Assembly (NCBI GenBank): GCA_019119815.1
Contig: DWWH01000053.1
Location: forward strand, 1-45,517
DNA: 45,517 nucleotides
Reading direction: 5' to 3'
From: Candidatus Eisenbergiella intestinipullorum
GTDB lineage: Bacteria; Bacillota; Clostridia; Lachnospirales; Lachnospiraceae
Shown piece after piece: positions 7,049-15,418 of this stretch. Each line of letters begins with the position of its first letter. Positions within the stretch are counted from its first letter, which is position 1. The position numbers and the translations under genes were made by a program. The notes beneath the pieces are model-generated. The model worked only from the letters and a program-made list of their open reading frames with translations. It searched no databases and was not told the origin of the DNA.

Positions 7049-8881
7049 ATGAAGCAGAAACGAGAAGATGTGAGAAACGTTGCGATCATCGCCCATGTTG
7101 ACCATGGAAAGACCACGCTGGTGGATGAGCTGTTGAAGCAGAGCGGCGTATTCCGCGCCAATCAGGAGGTGGTGGAGCGGGTCATGGACTCCAATGCCAT
7201 CGAGCGCGAGCGCGGCATCACCATCCTTTCCAAGAACACGGCGATCACCTATAAGGGGGTAAAAATCAACATCGTGGACACCCCCGGCCATGCGGACTTC
7301 GGCGGAGAGGTGGAGCGCGTTCTGAAAATGGTCAACGGCGTCATCCTGGTGGTGGACGCCTTTGAAGGCCCTATGCCCCAGACCAAGTTCGTATTGAGAA
7401 AGGCGCTGGAGCTGAAGCTTCCCGTCATCGTCTGCGTCAACAAGATCGACCGTCCCGAGGCCCGTCCCAATGCGGTGGTGGATGAAGTGCTGGAACTGTT
7501 CATGGACCTGGATGCAAGCGACGAACAGCTGGACTGCCCCTTCGTATTCGCCTCCGCCAAGAACGGCAGCGCCACCATGCAGCTGACCGTTAAGAATAAA
7601 GACATGAAGCCTCTTCTGGACACCATTCTGGATTACATCCCCGCGCCGGAAGGCGATCCGGATGCCGGAACCCAGGTGCTCATCAGCACCATCGACTACA
7701 ATGAATATGTGGGCCGCATCGGCGTGGGCAAGGTGGACAACGGCGTCATTTCCGAAGGACAGGATGTGGTGATCGTCAACCACCATGAGCCGGACAAGCA
7801 GAAGCGGGTGCGCATCAGCCGTCTTTATGAGTTTGACGGTCTGAACAAGGTGGAGGTGAAGCAGGCTTCCATCGGCTCCATCGTGGCCATTTCCGGCATC
7901 GCGGACATCCACATCGGAGACACCCTCTGCGCTCCGGAGAATCCGGTTCCGATCCCGTTCCAGAAGATTTCCGAGCCCACCATCGCCATGGACTTCATCG
8001 TGAACGACTCCCCCTTTGCCGGGCAGGAGGGCAAATTCGTGACCAGCCGCCACCTCAGAGACCGTCTGTTCCGCGAGCTGAACACGGACGTTTCCCTGCG
8101 CGTGGAGGAAACGGATTCCACGGAAACCTTCAAGGTATCCGGCCGCGGAGAGCTGCACCTGTCCGTCCTGATCGAAAACATGCGCCGGGAGGGCTATGAA
8201 TTCGCCGTCAGCAAGGCGGAGGTGCTCTATAAAACGGATGAAAACGGAAAACGGCTGGAGCCCATGGAGACCGCCTACATCGACGTGCCGGAGGAATTCG
8301 CCGGAACCGTCATCGAGAAGCTCTCCCAGAGAAAGGGCGAGCTGGTCAACATGAGCGCGGCAAACGGCGGCTACACCCGCCTGGAGTTCAACATCCCTTC
8401 CCGCGGCCTGATCGGCTACCGGGGCGACTTCCTGACGGATACCAGAGGAAACGGCATCATGAACACCGCCTTCGCGGGCTACGCTCCCTATAAGGGCGAT
8501 ATTCAGTACCGCAAGCAGGGCTCTCTCATCGCCTATGAAACCGGCGAATCCGTCACCTACGGACTGTACAACGCGCAGGAACGCGGCACTCTGTTCATCG
8601 GTCCCGGCGAGCGGGTCTACGCGGGCATGGTCATCGGCCAGAGCGGCCGCGGAGAGGACATCGAGGTGAACGTCTGCAAGAAAAAGCAGCTCACCAACAC
8701 CCGTTCCTCCAGCGCGGACGAGGCGCTGCGCCTCACCCCGCCCCGGATCTTAAGTCTGGAGCAGGCGCTTGACTTCATCGAAACGGATGAGCTTCTTGAG
8801 GTAACGCCCAAATCCCTGCGGATCCGCAAAAAGATTCTGGATCCCACGAAGAGGAAACGGGCGAATATGAACCGGAACTGA
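7049..8881 (+). CDS. typA: translational GTPase TypA/BipA
   Basis: 610 residues, full family length. It is a ribosome-associated GTPase of the EF-G superfamily implicated in ribosome assembly and stress adaptation. GTPase motifs: AHVDHGKTT (15-23), DTPGHADFGGEVERV, NKID and SAKNG. The typical TypA C-terminal half follows, including SGRGELHLSVL and SRGLIGYRGDFLTDTRG. The start at 7049 follows a GGAAGGAAG ribosome site and begins at the conserved domain. It is followed after 64 nt by an MFS gene with no terminator between, so limited read-through is possible. Confidence 0.98.
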   Translation: MKQKREDVRNVAIIAHVDHGKTTLVDELLKQSGVFRANQEVVERVMDSNAIERERGITILSKNTAITYKGVKINIVDTPGHADFGGEVERVLKMVNGVILVVDAFEGPMPQTKFVLRKALELKLPVIVCVNKIDRPEARPNAVVDEVLELFMDLDASDEQLDCPFVFASAKNGSATMQLTVKNKDMKPLLDTILDYIPAPEGDPDAGTQVLISTIDYNEYVGRIGVGKVDNGVISEGQDVVIVNHHEPDKQKRVRISRLYEFDGLNKVEVKQASIGSIVAISGIADIHIGDTLCAPENPVPIPFQKISEPTIAMDFIVNDSPFAGQEGKFVTSRHLRDRLFRELNTDVSLRVEETDSTETFKVSGRGELHLSVLIENMRREGYEFAVSKAEVLYKTDENGKRLEPMETAYIDVPEEFAGTVIEKLSQRKGELVNMSAANGGYTRLEFNIPSRGLIGYRGDFLTDTRGNGIMNTAFAGYAPYKGDIQYRKQGSLIAYETGESVTYGLYNAQERGTLFIGPGERVYAGMVIGQSGRGEDIEVNVCKKKQLTNTRSSSADEALRLTPPRILSLEQALDFIETDELLEVTPKSLRIRKKILDPTKRKRANMNRN

Positions 8882-8945
8882 CGACAGCGGAATGACGGCC
8901 GCTGCGCTGCCCTCCCCGAATCTGATTTAAGAAATGGAGATTTTC

Positions 8946-10253
8946 ATGAAACTGAATACCAGACGGACCATTCTGGTCGGCCTCGCCTTTTTATCCATCA
9001 GCGCCTTCTGGCAGCTCTACGACAGCCTGATTCCGCTGATCCTGAAAAACACCTTCCAGGTCAGCGACACCATCTCCGGCGGTATCATGGCTATCGACAA
9101 CGTGCTTGCCGTATTCATGCTCCCGCTCTTCGGCAGCCTTTCTGACCGGGTGCATACCCGGATCGGGCGGCGGATGCCCTTTATTCTGTGCGGGACGGCT
9201 GCTGCGGTCATCGCCATGCTGTTTCTGCCCTTTGCGGACAACATCGGGTCTCTCGCTCTGTTTGTGAGCGCCCTGTTCGTAACCCTGATCGCCATGGGAA
9301 GCTATCGTTCTCCGGCAGTCTCTCTGATGCCGGATGTGACGCCCAAGCCGCTGCGTTCCAAGGCCAACGCCATCATCAACCTGATGGGCGCAGTGGGCGG
9401 TGTGATCTCCCTGATCCTGATCTCCGTGCTTGTCCCCAAAACGGGAAAGCCGGATTATTTCCCCATCTTTCTCATTGTTGCAGCTGTCATGGTGATTTCC
9501 GTCCTCCTTTTATTATGGAAGATCCGGGAAAATCCCCTGCGCACCGAGCGGGAGGCCATCGACGCAACGCTTGATGAAGAGGAGGGGCTGAAACACGAAG
9601 ACAGCGCTGCCGCTCCTTCAGCTGAACAGGCCACATCTCTTGACCCCGCAGTAAAACGGAGCCTGATTCTCATCCTGATCTCGGTAGCCTGCTGGTTCAT
9701 GGGTTATAATGCGGTGACCACCGCCTTTTCCCGGTACGCGCAGATCTACTGGGGCATTCAGGGCGGCGGCTTTGCCAACTGCCTGCTGGTTGCCACTGCA
9801 GCGGCTATCCTTTCCTATATCCCTGTGGGTTCCATCGCTTCCAGGGTTGGGCGGAAAAAAACGATCCTGGGCGGTGTGGTTCTTCTCGCTTCCATGTTCG
9901 TCATCGGTGCGACCGTAAAGGAATATCATGTATGGATCAACGGCCTGTTCGCTCTGGTGGGCGTGGCCTGGGCTGCCATCAACGTCAATTCCTATCCCAT
10001 GGTGGTGGAAATGAGCAAAGGGAGCGACATTGGAAAATTTACGGGCTTCTACTACACCTTTTCCATGGCAGCACAGATCGTCACTCCGATCCTTTCCGGC
10101 TTCCTGCTGGAGCATGTGGGGTACTTCATTCTGTTCCCCTATGCCGCATGCTTCGTCGGCATCGCTTTCTTCACCATGCTGTTCGTCCGCCACGGAGACA
10201 GCAGGCCGCTTCCGAAGAAAAGTAAACTGGAAGCCTTCGACGTGGACGACTGA
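8946..10253 (+). CDS. MFS transporter (sugar/GPH-like)
   Basis: 435 residues with about 12 predicted membrane segments in two halves, joined by a charged loop at about 200-235. The first cytoplasmic loop carries an MFS signature (GSLSDRVHTRIGRRMP), and the equivalent in the second half is ASRVGRKKTILGG. The overall look is that of glycoside/sucrose-type MFS proteins, but the substrate cannot be read from sequence. The start at 8946 is preferred over the ATG at 8934 because GGAG at 8936-8939 is properly spaced from it. An 18-nt gap separates it from a small membrane protein probably co-translated with it. Confidence 0.88.
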   Translation: MKLNTRRTILVGLAFLSISAFWQLYDSLIPLILKNTFQVSDTISGGIMAIDNVLAVFMLPLFGSLSDRVHTRIGRRMPFILCGTAAAVIAMLFLPFADNIGSLALFVSALFVTLIAMGSYRSPAVSLMPDVTPKPLRSKANAIINLMGAVGGVISLILISVLVPKTGKPDYFPIFLIVAAVMVISVLLLLWKIRENPLRTEREAIDATLDEEEGLKHEDSAAAPSAEQATSLDPAVKRSLILILISVACWFMGYNAVTTAFSRYAQIYWGIQGGGFANCLLVATAAAILSYIPVGSIASRVGRKKTILGGVVLLASMFVIGATVKEYHVWINGLFALVGVAWAAINVNSYPMVVEMSKGSDIGKFTGFYYTFSMAAQIVTPILSGFLLEHVGYFILFPYAACFVGIAFFTMLFVRHGDSRPLPKKSKLEAFDVDD

Positions 10254-10271
10254 TCCGGAACGGAGAGTATC

Positions 10272-10502
10272 ATGAAAGAAAAGAAAGATAAAAAAATATC
10301 CCCGAAGCAGGTCGCAGCCATCGTCTGCATCGTGCTTCTGGTGGGGATGTATGTTGCCACCCTGATCGTGGCGCTGCTGGATTTTCCGGGATGGGACAGG
10401 CTCTTTCAGGCCTGCCTGGTGGCCACCATCGGCCTGCCGATCCTGCTGTGGATTTATATCTGGCTGTATAAGCAGATAAAGGAACGGAAAGAAAATTCCT
10501 GA
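10272..10502 (+). CDS. small two-helix membrane protein
   Basis: 76 residues. A lysine-rich N-terminus is followed by two hydrophobic helices (about 14-36 and 44-66) and a basic tail, so both ends are probably cytoplasmic. GGAG lies 7 nt before the start. It sits 18 nt after the MFS transporter and just before a strong terminator, so it is the last gene of that unit. It could be a transporter accessory subunit; no family assigned with certainty. Confidence 0.7.
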   Translation: MKEKKDKKISPKQVAAIVCIVLLVGMYVATLIVALLDFPGWDRLFQACLVATIGLPILLWIYIWLYKQIKERKENS

Positions 10503-10529
10503 CCGGGAAAAAGCTTCTGATTTTCTCAA

Positions 10530-10581
10530 AAGGAGGCGGCCCTTCCATCCGTCCGCACGGACGGGGAAGGGCCGCCTCCTT
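10530..10581. terminator. large bidirectional terminator hairpin
   Basis: AAGGAGGCGGCCCTTCC pairs with GGAAGGGCCGCCTCCTT, 17 bp without mismatch, with an inner CCGTCCG/CGGACGG hairpin and pyrimidine-rich flanks. It separates the rightward MFS unit from the leftward HAD gene. Confidence 0.85.
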
Positions 10582-10602
10582 CTCTTTTTCCTGTTGCTGC
10601 GC

Positions 10603-11205
10603 TCAGTTCACGCCAAGCTTTTTCAGTTCCTCCTTCGCCTGATCCACATTTTGGAAGAGGATCGTATGGATTCCAAATTTCTTTGCCGCGTCCAGGTTTT
10701 TCTGAATGTCATCCAGAAAGACGCATTCCTCCGGCTTCAGGCCGTATCGGTCAATCAACAGCCGGTAGATCGCCGGGTCGGGCTTGATCACGCCGTCCCG
10801 GTAGGACAGGATGCCGCCGTCCACGTATTCCAGAAAATCCAGCGCGTCCGGATTCTCCCTGGCCACCTTATCGGAAAAGTTGGAAAGCACCAGCACCTGA
10901 TACCCCTTCTCCTTCAGCTCCCGGATCCAGGGAATGGCATAATCCGCCTTTGTCAGGATGCCGTGCAGATTTGCAAAGATCTGCCGAATCTCCTTTTCCA
11001 CGGAAGGGTCATTGCGGATAAAGCCCGCAAGCATTTGCTCATCCGTAAGCTGTCCCCTGTCGAATTCATTCCAGAATTGGCTGTCCATGGTGGCCCGTCC
11101 CACCTTCTCTTCCGTTTCAGCATCAAAGCCAAAGCTTCTCAGAAAATCCTTCCATCCGAACACGGTCAGCACGTTTCCAATATCAAAAATAATCGTACGA
11201 ATCAT
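10603..11205 (-). CDS. HAD-family phosphatase (subfamily IA, YihX-like)
   Basis: 200 residues. HAD motifs in order: nucleophile Asp in IIFDIGNVL near residue 8, Ser in VLVLSNFSD (motif II), Lys in VIKPDPAIY (motif III) and CVFLDD (motif IV). The second Asp of motif I is replaced by Gly, as in YihX-type sugar-phosphate phosphatases. The substrate is unknown; a sugar phosphate is the likeliest guess. The start at 11205 is preferred over 11211 because AAAGGAA then lies 6 nt upstream. The gene begins inside the last codons of the LysR gene (23-nt overlap), so the two are probably translationally coupled. Confidence 0.85.
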   Translation of the reverse strand: MIRTIIFDIGNVLTVFGWKDFLRSFGFDAETEEKVGRATMDSQFWNEFDRGQLTDEQMLAGFIRNDPSVEKEIRQIFANLHGILTKADYAIPWIRELKEKGYQVLVLSNFSDKVARENPDALDFLEYVDGGILSYRDGVIKPDPAIYRLLIDRYGLKPEECVFLDDIQKNLDAAKKFGIHTILFQNVDQAKEELKKLGVN

Positions 11206-12109
11206 TTCCATTCCTTTCCGGCAGATCCTTTGTTCGGATCAGCTCCAGCATCCGCTTTGCAGCGGCAGACGGCTGCTCCCCTTCCACAGTCACCACGCAG
11301 AACCGGCGCTTGGGAAGCATTTTGTTGAAGCGAAGCTCAAACAGAGTTCCTTCTTCCAGCTCCTTTTCAGCAAAATCCCGCACCACGTTCCCCACTCCCA
11401 GAGACCGGAGCGCAAACTGGACGATCATGTCACTGGTGGCGAGCTCGAACTCCGGCGCCACCTCTACTCTGTTTTCTGCAAGAAAACGGTCCATGCAGCT
11501 CCTGGTACTGGTATTTTTTTCCAGAAGAATCAGCGGCAGACGTTCCAGCTCCTTCAGATCCAGCATCCGGTTCTTATACTGAATGAAGCGTCTTCCCGCC
11601 ACGAAGATGTCCTCTGCCTCACGCACCGGCTCGCATTCCAGCCCCTGCGCATCGAAGGGCGTGCTCACCACGCCGAAGTCGATCTTTCCGTTTCTGAGAG
11701 AAGCAAGCGTTTCCGGTGTGGGGGCATTGCTCACCACGATCCGGATTCCGGGACAGAGCTCGTGAAAGCGTTCCAAATAGGGCAAAAGGAAAAAACGGAG
11801 CGTCATATCAGACGCCCCGATGTGAATTTCCCCCAGTTCCAGATCCATCATCTGCTTCAGCTTTCTTTCTCCCAGTTCGATCTGCTCATAGCCCTTTTCC
11901 ACATAGGCGTACAAAAGCTCCCCTTCTCTTGTCAGCTTCACGCCCCTGGCGCTGCGCGCAAACAGCTTCGCTCCCACCGCCGTCTCCAGCAGGCGGACGG
12001 ACTGGCTCACCGCAGGCTGGCTGATGGAAAGCTCCTTTGCCGCCAGGGTGAGAGAGCCGCAGCGGGCCACGTGGCAGAACACCTTGTAATATTCCAGATT
12101 CTGAACCAT
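11183..12109 (-). CDS. LysR-family transcriptional regulator
   Basis: 308 residues. The N-terminal winged helix reads YYKVFCHVARCGSLTLAAKELSISQPAVSQSVRLLE, followed by a periplasmic-binding-like effector domain from about residue 90. The start at 12109 has GGAG 6 nt upstream; earlier ATGs lack a ribosome site. It lies 70 nt after purA with no visible terminator and overlaps the HAD gene by 23 nt. LysR genes usually sit opposite their target; here it lies within a same-strand run, so the target is not obvious. The HAD gene is the nearest candidate. Confidence 0.9.
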   Translation of the reverse strand: MVQNLEYYKVFCHVARCGSLTLAAKELSISQPAVSQSVRLLETAVGAKLFARSARGVKLTREGELLYAYVEKGYEQIELGERKLKQMMDLELGEIHIGASDMTLRFFLLPYLERFHELCPGIRIVVSNAPTPETLASLRNGKIDFGVVSTPFDAQGLECEPVREAEDIFVAGRRFIQYKNRMLDLKELERLPLILLEKNTSTRSCMDRFLAENRVEVAPEFELATSDMIVQFALRSLGVGNVVRDFAEKELEEGTLFELRFNKMLPKRRFCVVTVEGEQPSAAAKRMLELIRTKDLPERNGNDSYDYF

Positions 12110-12179
12110 GTTAATCTCCATTTTGGGGCGTACGGATGCCACGGGCTTTTGTGACGCTCCATCACAAATGACCGGAACC

Positions 12180-13472
12180 TTACTTTTTCAGCGGGCTCTC
12201 CCGGTAAATGATGTCGTCTCTGCCGGGGCCGTTGCTGATCATGGTGATGGGATAGCCGATGTGCTGCTCCACGAACTCCACGTATTTCCGGCAGTTTTCC
12301 GGAAGCTCCTCATAATTGCGGATGCCTCTGATGTCGCACTTCCAGCCCGGCAGCTTCTCAAGCACCGGCTTTGCCTTCTCCAGCTTCCAGGTCACGGGGA
12401 ACTCCTCCGTCACCTCTCCGTCCACCTCATAGCCCACGCAGACCGGAATCTCATCCAAATATCCCAGCACATCCAGCACCGTAAAGGCCACATCCGTGGT
12501 TCCCTGCAGGCGGCAGCCGTATCTGGACGCCACACAGTCGAACCAGCCCATACGGCGGGGCCGCCCTGTGGTCGCCCCGTACTCTCCTCCGTCTCCGCCG
12601 CGGCGTCTCAGCTCATCCGCTTCCTCACCGAAAATCTCGGACACGAAGGCTCCCGCGCCGACCGCAGAAGAATAGGCCTTGCAGACCGTCACCACCTGTC
12701 TGATCTCATAGGGAGGGATTCCCGCTCCCACCGCGCCATAGGCAGCCAGCGTGGAGGAAGAGGTCACCATGGGATAAATGCCGTGGTCCGGATCCTTCAG
12801 CGTTCCCAGCTGGCCCTCCAGCAGGATGTTCTTTCCTTCCTTCAGCGCCTCGTCCAGGAAACGGGAGGTATCGCACACGTAGGGCGCGATCATTTCCTTA
12901 TATTCCATCATCGTCTGATACAGCTCATCCACATCGATCAGCGGCTTGTGGTACAGATGCTCCAGCAGCACGTTCTTGGCAGCGCACACGCTTTCCAGCT
13001 TATCCCGGAGCCCTTCCTCGTCAAACAGCTCGCAGACCTGGAAGCCGATCTTGGCATATTTATCGGAATAAAACGGCGCGATTCCGGATTTGGTGGAGCC
13101 GAAGGACTTTCCTCCCAGCCTTTCCTCCTCGTACTGATCGAACAGGATGTGATAGGGCATCACCACCTGCGCCCGGTCAGACACCAGAATCTTCGGCGTG
13201 GGAACTCCTCTGTCCGTGATGGATTTGATCTCATTTACCAGGATCGGAATATTGAGCGCCACTCCGTTTCCGATGATGCTGGTGGTATGTCCGTAAAATA
13301 CGCCGGACGGCAGCGTATGCAGCGCGAACTTGCCGTAATCGTTCACGATCGTATGTCCCGCATTCGCTCCTCCCTGAAAACGGATGACGATATCGGCCTC
13401 CCGGGCAAGCATATCCGTAATTTTGCCCTTTCCTTCGTCTCCCCAGTTTGCTCCAACAACCGCTTTTACCAT
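12180..13472 (-). CDS. purA: adenylosuccinate synthetase
   Basis: 430 residues, full length. It makes adenylosuccinate from IMP, aspartate and GTP, the first step from IMP to AMP. Motifs include GDEGKGK (11-17) with its catalytic Asp and P-loop-like glycines, NAGHTI with the catalytic His, and GAxxGRPRRMGWFDCV near residue 310. The start follows AAGGAAGA. The about 185-nt leader (13473-13658) is exceptionally structured, with a terminator-like hairpin directly behind the promoter, suggesting attenuation. PurB, the next enzyme, is encoded nearby at 15419. Confidence 0.97.
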   Translation of the reverse strand: MVKAVVGANWGDEGKGKITDMLAREADIVIRFQGGANAGHTIVNDYGKFALHTLPSGVFYGHTTSIIGNGVALNIPILVNEIKSITDRGVPTPKILVSDRAQVVMPYHILFDQYEEERLGGKSFGSTKSGIAPFYSDKYAKIGFQVCELFDEEGLRDKLESVCAAKNVLLEHLYHKPLIDVDELYQTMMEYKEMIAPYVCDTSRFLDEALKEGKNILLEGQLGTLKDPDHGIYPMVTSSSTLAAYGAVGAGIPPYEIRQVVTVCKAYSSAVGAGAFVSEIFGEEADELRRRGGDGGEYGATTGRPRRMGWFDCVASRYGCRLQGTTDVAFTVLDVLGYLDEIPVCVGYEVDGEVTEEFPVTWKLEKAKPVLEKLPGWKCDIRGIRNYEELPENCRKYVEFVEQHIGYPITMISNGPGRDDIIYRESPLKK

Positions 13473-13483
13473 TTCTTCCTTAC

Positions 13484-13600
13484 CCTTTCTGCCGCCAAAG
13501 GCGGCATTCCAATCATAAGAAATTGCACGTCAGGGCAATTTCCAGGATGCCCCCCGCAGGGGGACATCCGCCTTTCCTGCCGCCAAAGGCGGCATTCCAA
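13484..13600 (-). repeat. hairpin cluster with a 29-bp direct repeat in the purA leader
   Basis: Two near-identical blocks (13484-13512 and 13571-13600) each hold the hairpin GCCGCC-aaa-GGCGGC followed by ATTCCAA. Between them lie a GAAATTGC/GCAATTTC hairpin (13519-13542) and a GGATG-CCCCC/GGGGG-CATCC hairpin (13545-13569). All four lie in the purA 5-prime untranslated region. Confidence 0.75.
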
Positions 13601-13606
13601 AGCCTT

Positions 13607-13645
13607 AAAAAAGCGGGCTTTCTACTTTTGTAAAAAACCCGCTTT
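13607..13645 (-). terminator. terminator-like hairpin (possible attenuator) in the purA leader
   Basis: On the minus strand AAAGCGGG pairs with CCCGCTTT and is followed by a run of T. It begins only about 13 nt after the predicted purA start site. No minus-strand gene upstream needs terminating here, so it probably acts on purA itself. Confidence 0.6.
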
Positions 13646-13664
13646 CCCTGTCTTTTACTTTATG

Positions 13665-13693
13665 ATTATATCCTATCGCATGTCATAAGTAAA
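13665..13693 (-). promoter_or_regulatory. promoter of purA
   Basis: Minus-strand TTTACT (13688-13693) and TATAAT (13665-13670), 17-nt spacer. The predicted start is near 13658. Confidence 0.7.
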
Positions 13694-13736
13694 ATCAATA
13701 TTTATTATATTAAAAATAAGTAAACCTTATATATCG

Positions 13737-13766
13737 CTGTCCACTGGTAAGCCAGCGAACGGTAAC
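13737..13766. repeat. short palindromic repeat (GTTACTGTTCRCTGGC family)
   Basis: CTGTCCACTGG-taag-CCAGCGAACGG continues to GTAAC. The right arm, GCCAGCGAACGGTAAC, is the reverse complement of GTTACTGTTCGCTGGC at 25557 with one change. It lies in the divergent purA/AlbA_2 region. Confidence 0.65.
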
Positions 13767-13889
13767 GATTATATTTCTTTTTCAATCCATATAGAATCAA
13801 TATAACAGCCATTCATCTAATGCGTTGCAATCATTCTCCACTGTGGATATAATATAGGTCATAATCTGATCGTGAAGGAGGAAATTTTT

Positions 13890-15326
13890 TTGCTCAATCA
13901 ACTGATTGCCGAGGCAACGGAATGTGATTTTAAGTCTGCCCTGGAAACCAGGCGGCCTAAAAGCTGGCTTAAAAGTGTCAGCGCCTTTGCAAATGGAATC
14001 GGAGGCACCCTTTTCTTCGGTGTCGACGATGGCCATAACGTCATCGGCCTTTCGGATCCGCAACGTGATGCTTAGGCGATCAGCCGCCTCATCAGGGACA
14101 GAATTACTCCGCTCCCCCATTTTGTTCTGGCTCCTGTCCGTGAAGCAGATAAAAATATCCTGGCGCTGACAGTGGCTTCCGGACGGAGTACTCCCTACTA
14201 TTATAGAGCCGATGGAGTCATGGAAGCCTACATTCATATCGGAAATGAGAGCGTAATCGCTCCCGATTACATTGTCAATGAACTGATTTTAAAGGGTACA
14301 CATCAATCCTTTGATTCGCTCATTACCAATGAAAAAAAATCCGACTACAGTTTCACTCTTTTGGAAGCCACTTACCGGGAACGTACCGGAAACCGTTTTG
14401 ATCCGTCCGATTATATTTCCTTCGGGTTAGCGGATAAAAACGGCTGCCTCACAAATGCCGGAAAACTTTTAACTGACCAGCATACCGTCTATAATTCCAG
14501 AGTATTCTGTACCAGATGGAACGGGCTGGAGAAAGGGTCTATTTTCGATGATGCCCTTGATGATAAAGAATATGAAGGAAATCTGATTTATCTCCTGCAG
14601 AGCGGCTGCGAATTTATCCGGAACAACTCAAGAGTTCGTTTTGAGAAAAAAGCCCGTTACCGTATAGACAAGCCTGATTTTGCAGATCGTGCAGTAACTG
14701 AGGCCCTTGTGAATGCCCTGATCCATCGTGACTATATCATTCTTGGAAATGAGATACATATTGATATGTATGATGACCGGGTAGAAATTGTATCTCCCGG
14801 AGGGATGTTTGAAGGACCTCCGATCCAGGAATGTGACATTCGTTCCATTCGTTCCGTTCGCCGGAATCCAGTGATTGCCGACCTGTTTCATCGCATGAAA
14901 TATATGGAACGGCGGGGCAGCGGATTAAAGAAAATCATCTCCGAGACAGAAAAGCTTCCCGGCTATACCGAACAGCTAAGACCGGCGTTTTTCTCAAACG
15001 CCGCTGATTTCCGGGTTGTATTGAAAAATGTAAATTATACTCCGGAAAACCGCGTCCCACAGGTTAAGCTACAAGTTAACCTACAGGATAACCCACAAGA
15101 TAACCCACAAGATAACCTTCAGGTTACTGTTTTTAATCAGATTCTCTCCTTTTGTATACTCCCAAGATCTAAAAAGGAAATTACAGCATTCTGCGGCTAT
15201 AGAGATACCCGCAGTTTTACTTCTCATTATATCAGGCCACTTCTGGAATCCGGCCAACTGAAAATGACCTTGCCCGAAAAACCCAGCAGCCGGAATCAAA
15301 AATATGTTACAGTAAAAGCTCAATAA
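13890..15326 (+). pseudogene. AlbA_2 / ATP-binding regulator-like gene split by an in-frame amber codon
   Basis: One continuous frame of 478 sense codons plus an internal TAG at 14073-14075, otherwise intact. The likely start is TTG at 13890, 8 nt after GGAGG; a GTG at 13872 overlaps that site. Before the stop is an AlbA_2 (Schlafen-like) fold (ECDFKSALETRRPKSWLKS...GIGGTLFFGVDD). After it come the rest of that domain, a GHKL-type ATPase-like region (EALVNALIHRDY...ERRGSGLKKI), six tandem 4-residue units at 15057-15128 and a C-terminal winged helix. This COG2865 type is often regulatory and carried on accessory DNA. The region is AT-richer than its neighbours, suggesting transfer. A translation restart at ATG 14220 or later would give only the C-terminal part. 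Confidence 0.8.
15057..15128 (+). repeat. six tandem 12-bp units inside the AlbA_2-type gene
   Basis: Six in-frame copies of a 12-bp unit, consensus CCACAAGATAAC, encode tetrapeptides of the form (P/L)Q(V/D)(K/N/T) between the ATPase-like region and the winged helix. Copy-number change would keep the reading frame. Confidence 0.8.
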
Positions 15327-15330
15327 GAAG

Positions 15331-15374
15331 GAAGGAGAAAGCTGCCGTTCCCATAGCCGGCCGCTTTCTCCTTC
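15331..15374. terminator. bidirectional terminator
   Basis: GAAGGAGAAAGC pairs with GCTTTCTCCTTC around a 20-nt loop, with pyrimidine-rich flanks on both strands. It lies between the rightward AlbA_2 gene and leftward purB. Confidence 0.65.
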
Positions 15375-15418
15375 CCCTCATTTCTTCTACATTCCTTTTA
15401 TGATACGTTAAGCCTGTA

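Noticed and set aside
13484..13600. CRISPR-like direct repeats.
   Set aside because: Only two copies, with no regular spacers and no cas genes; they are hairpins in the purA leader.
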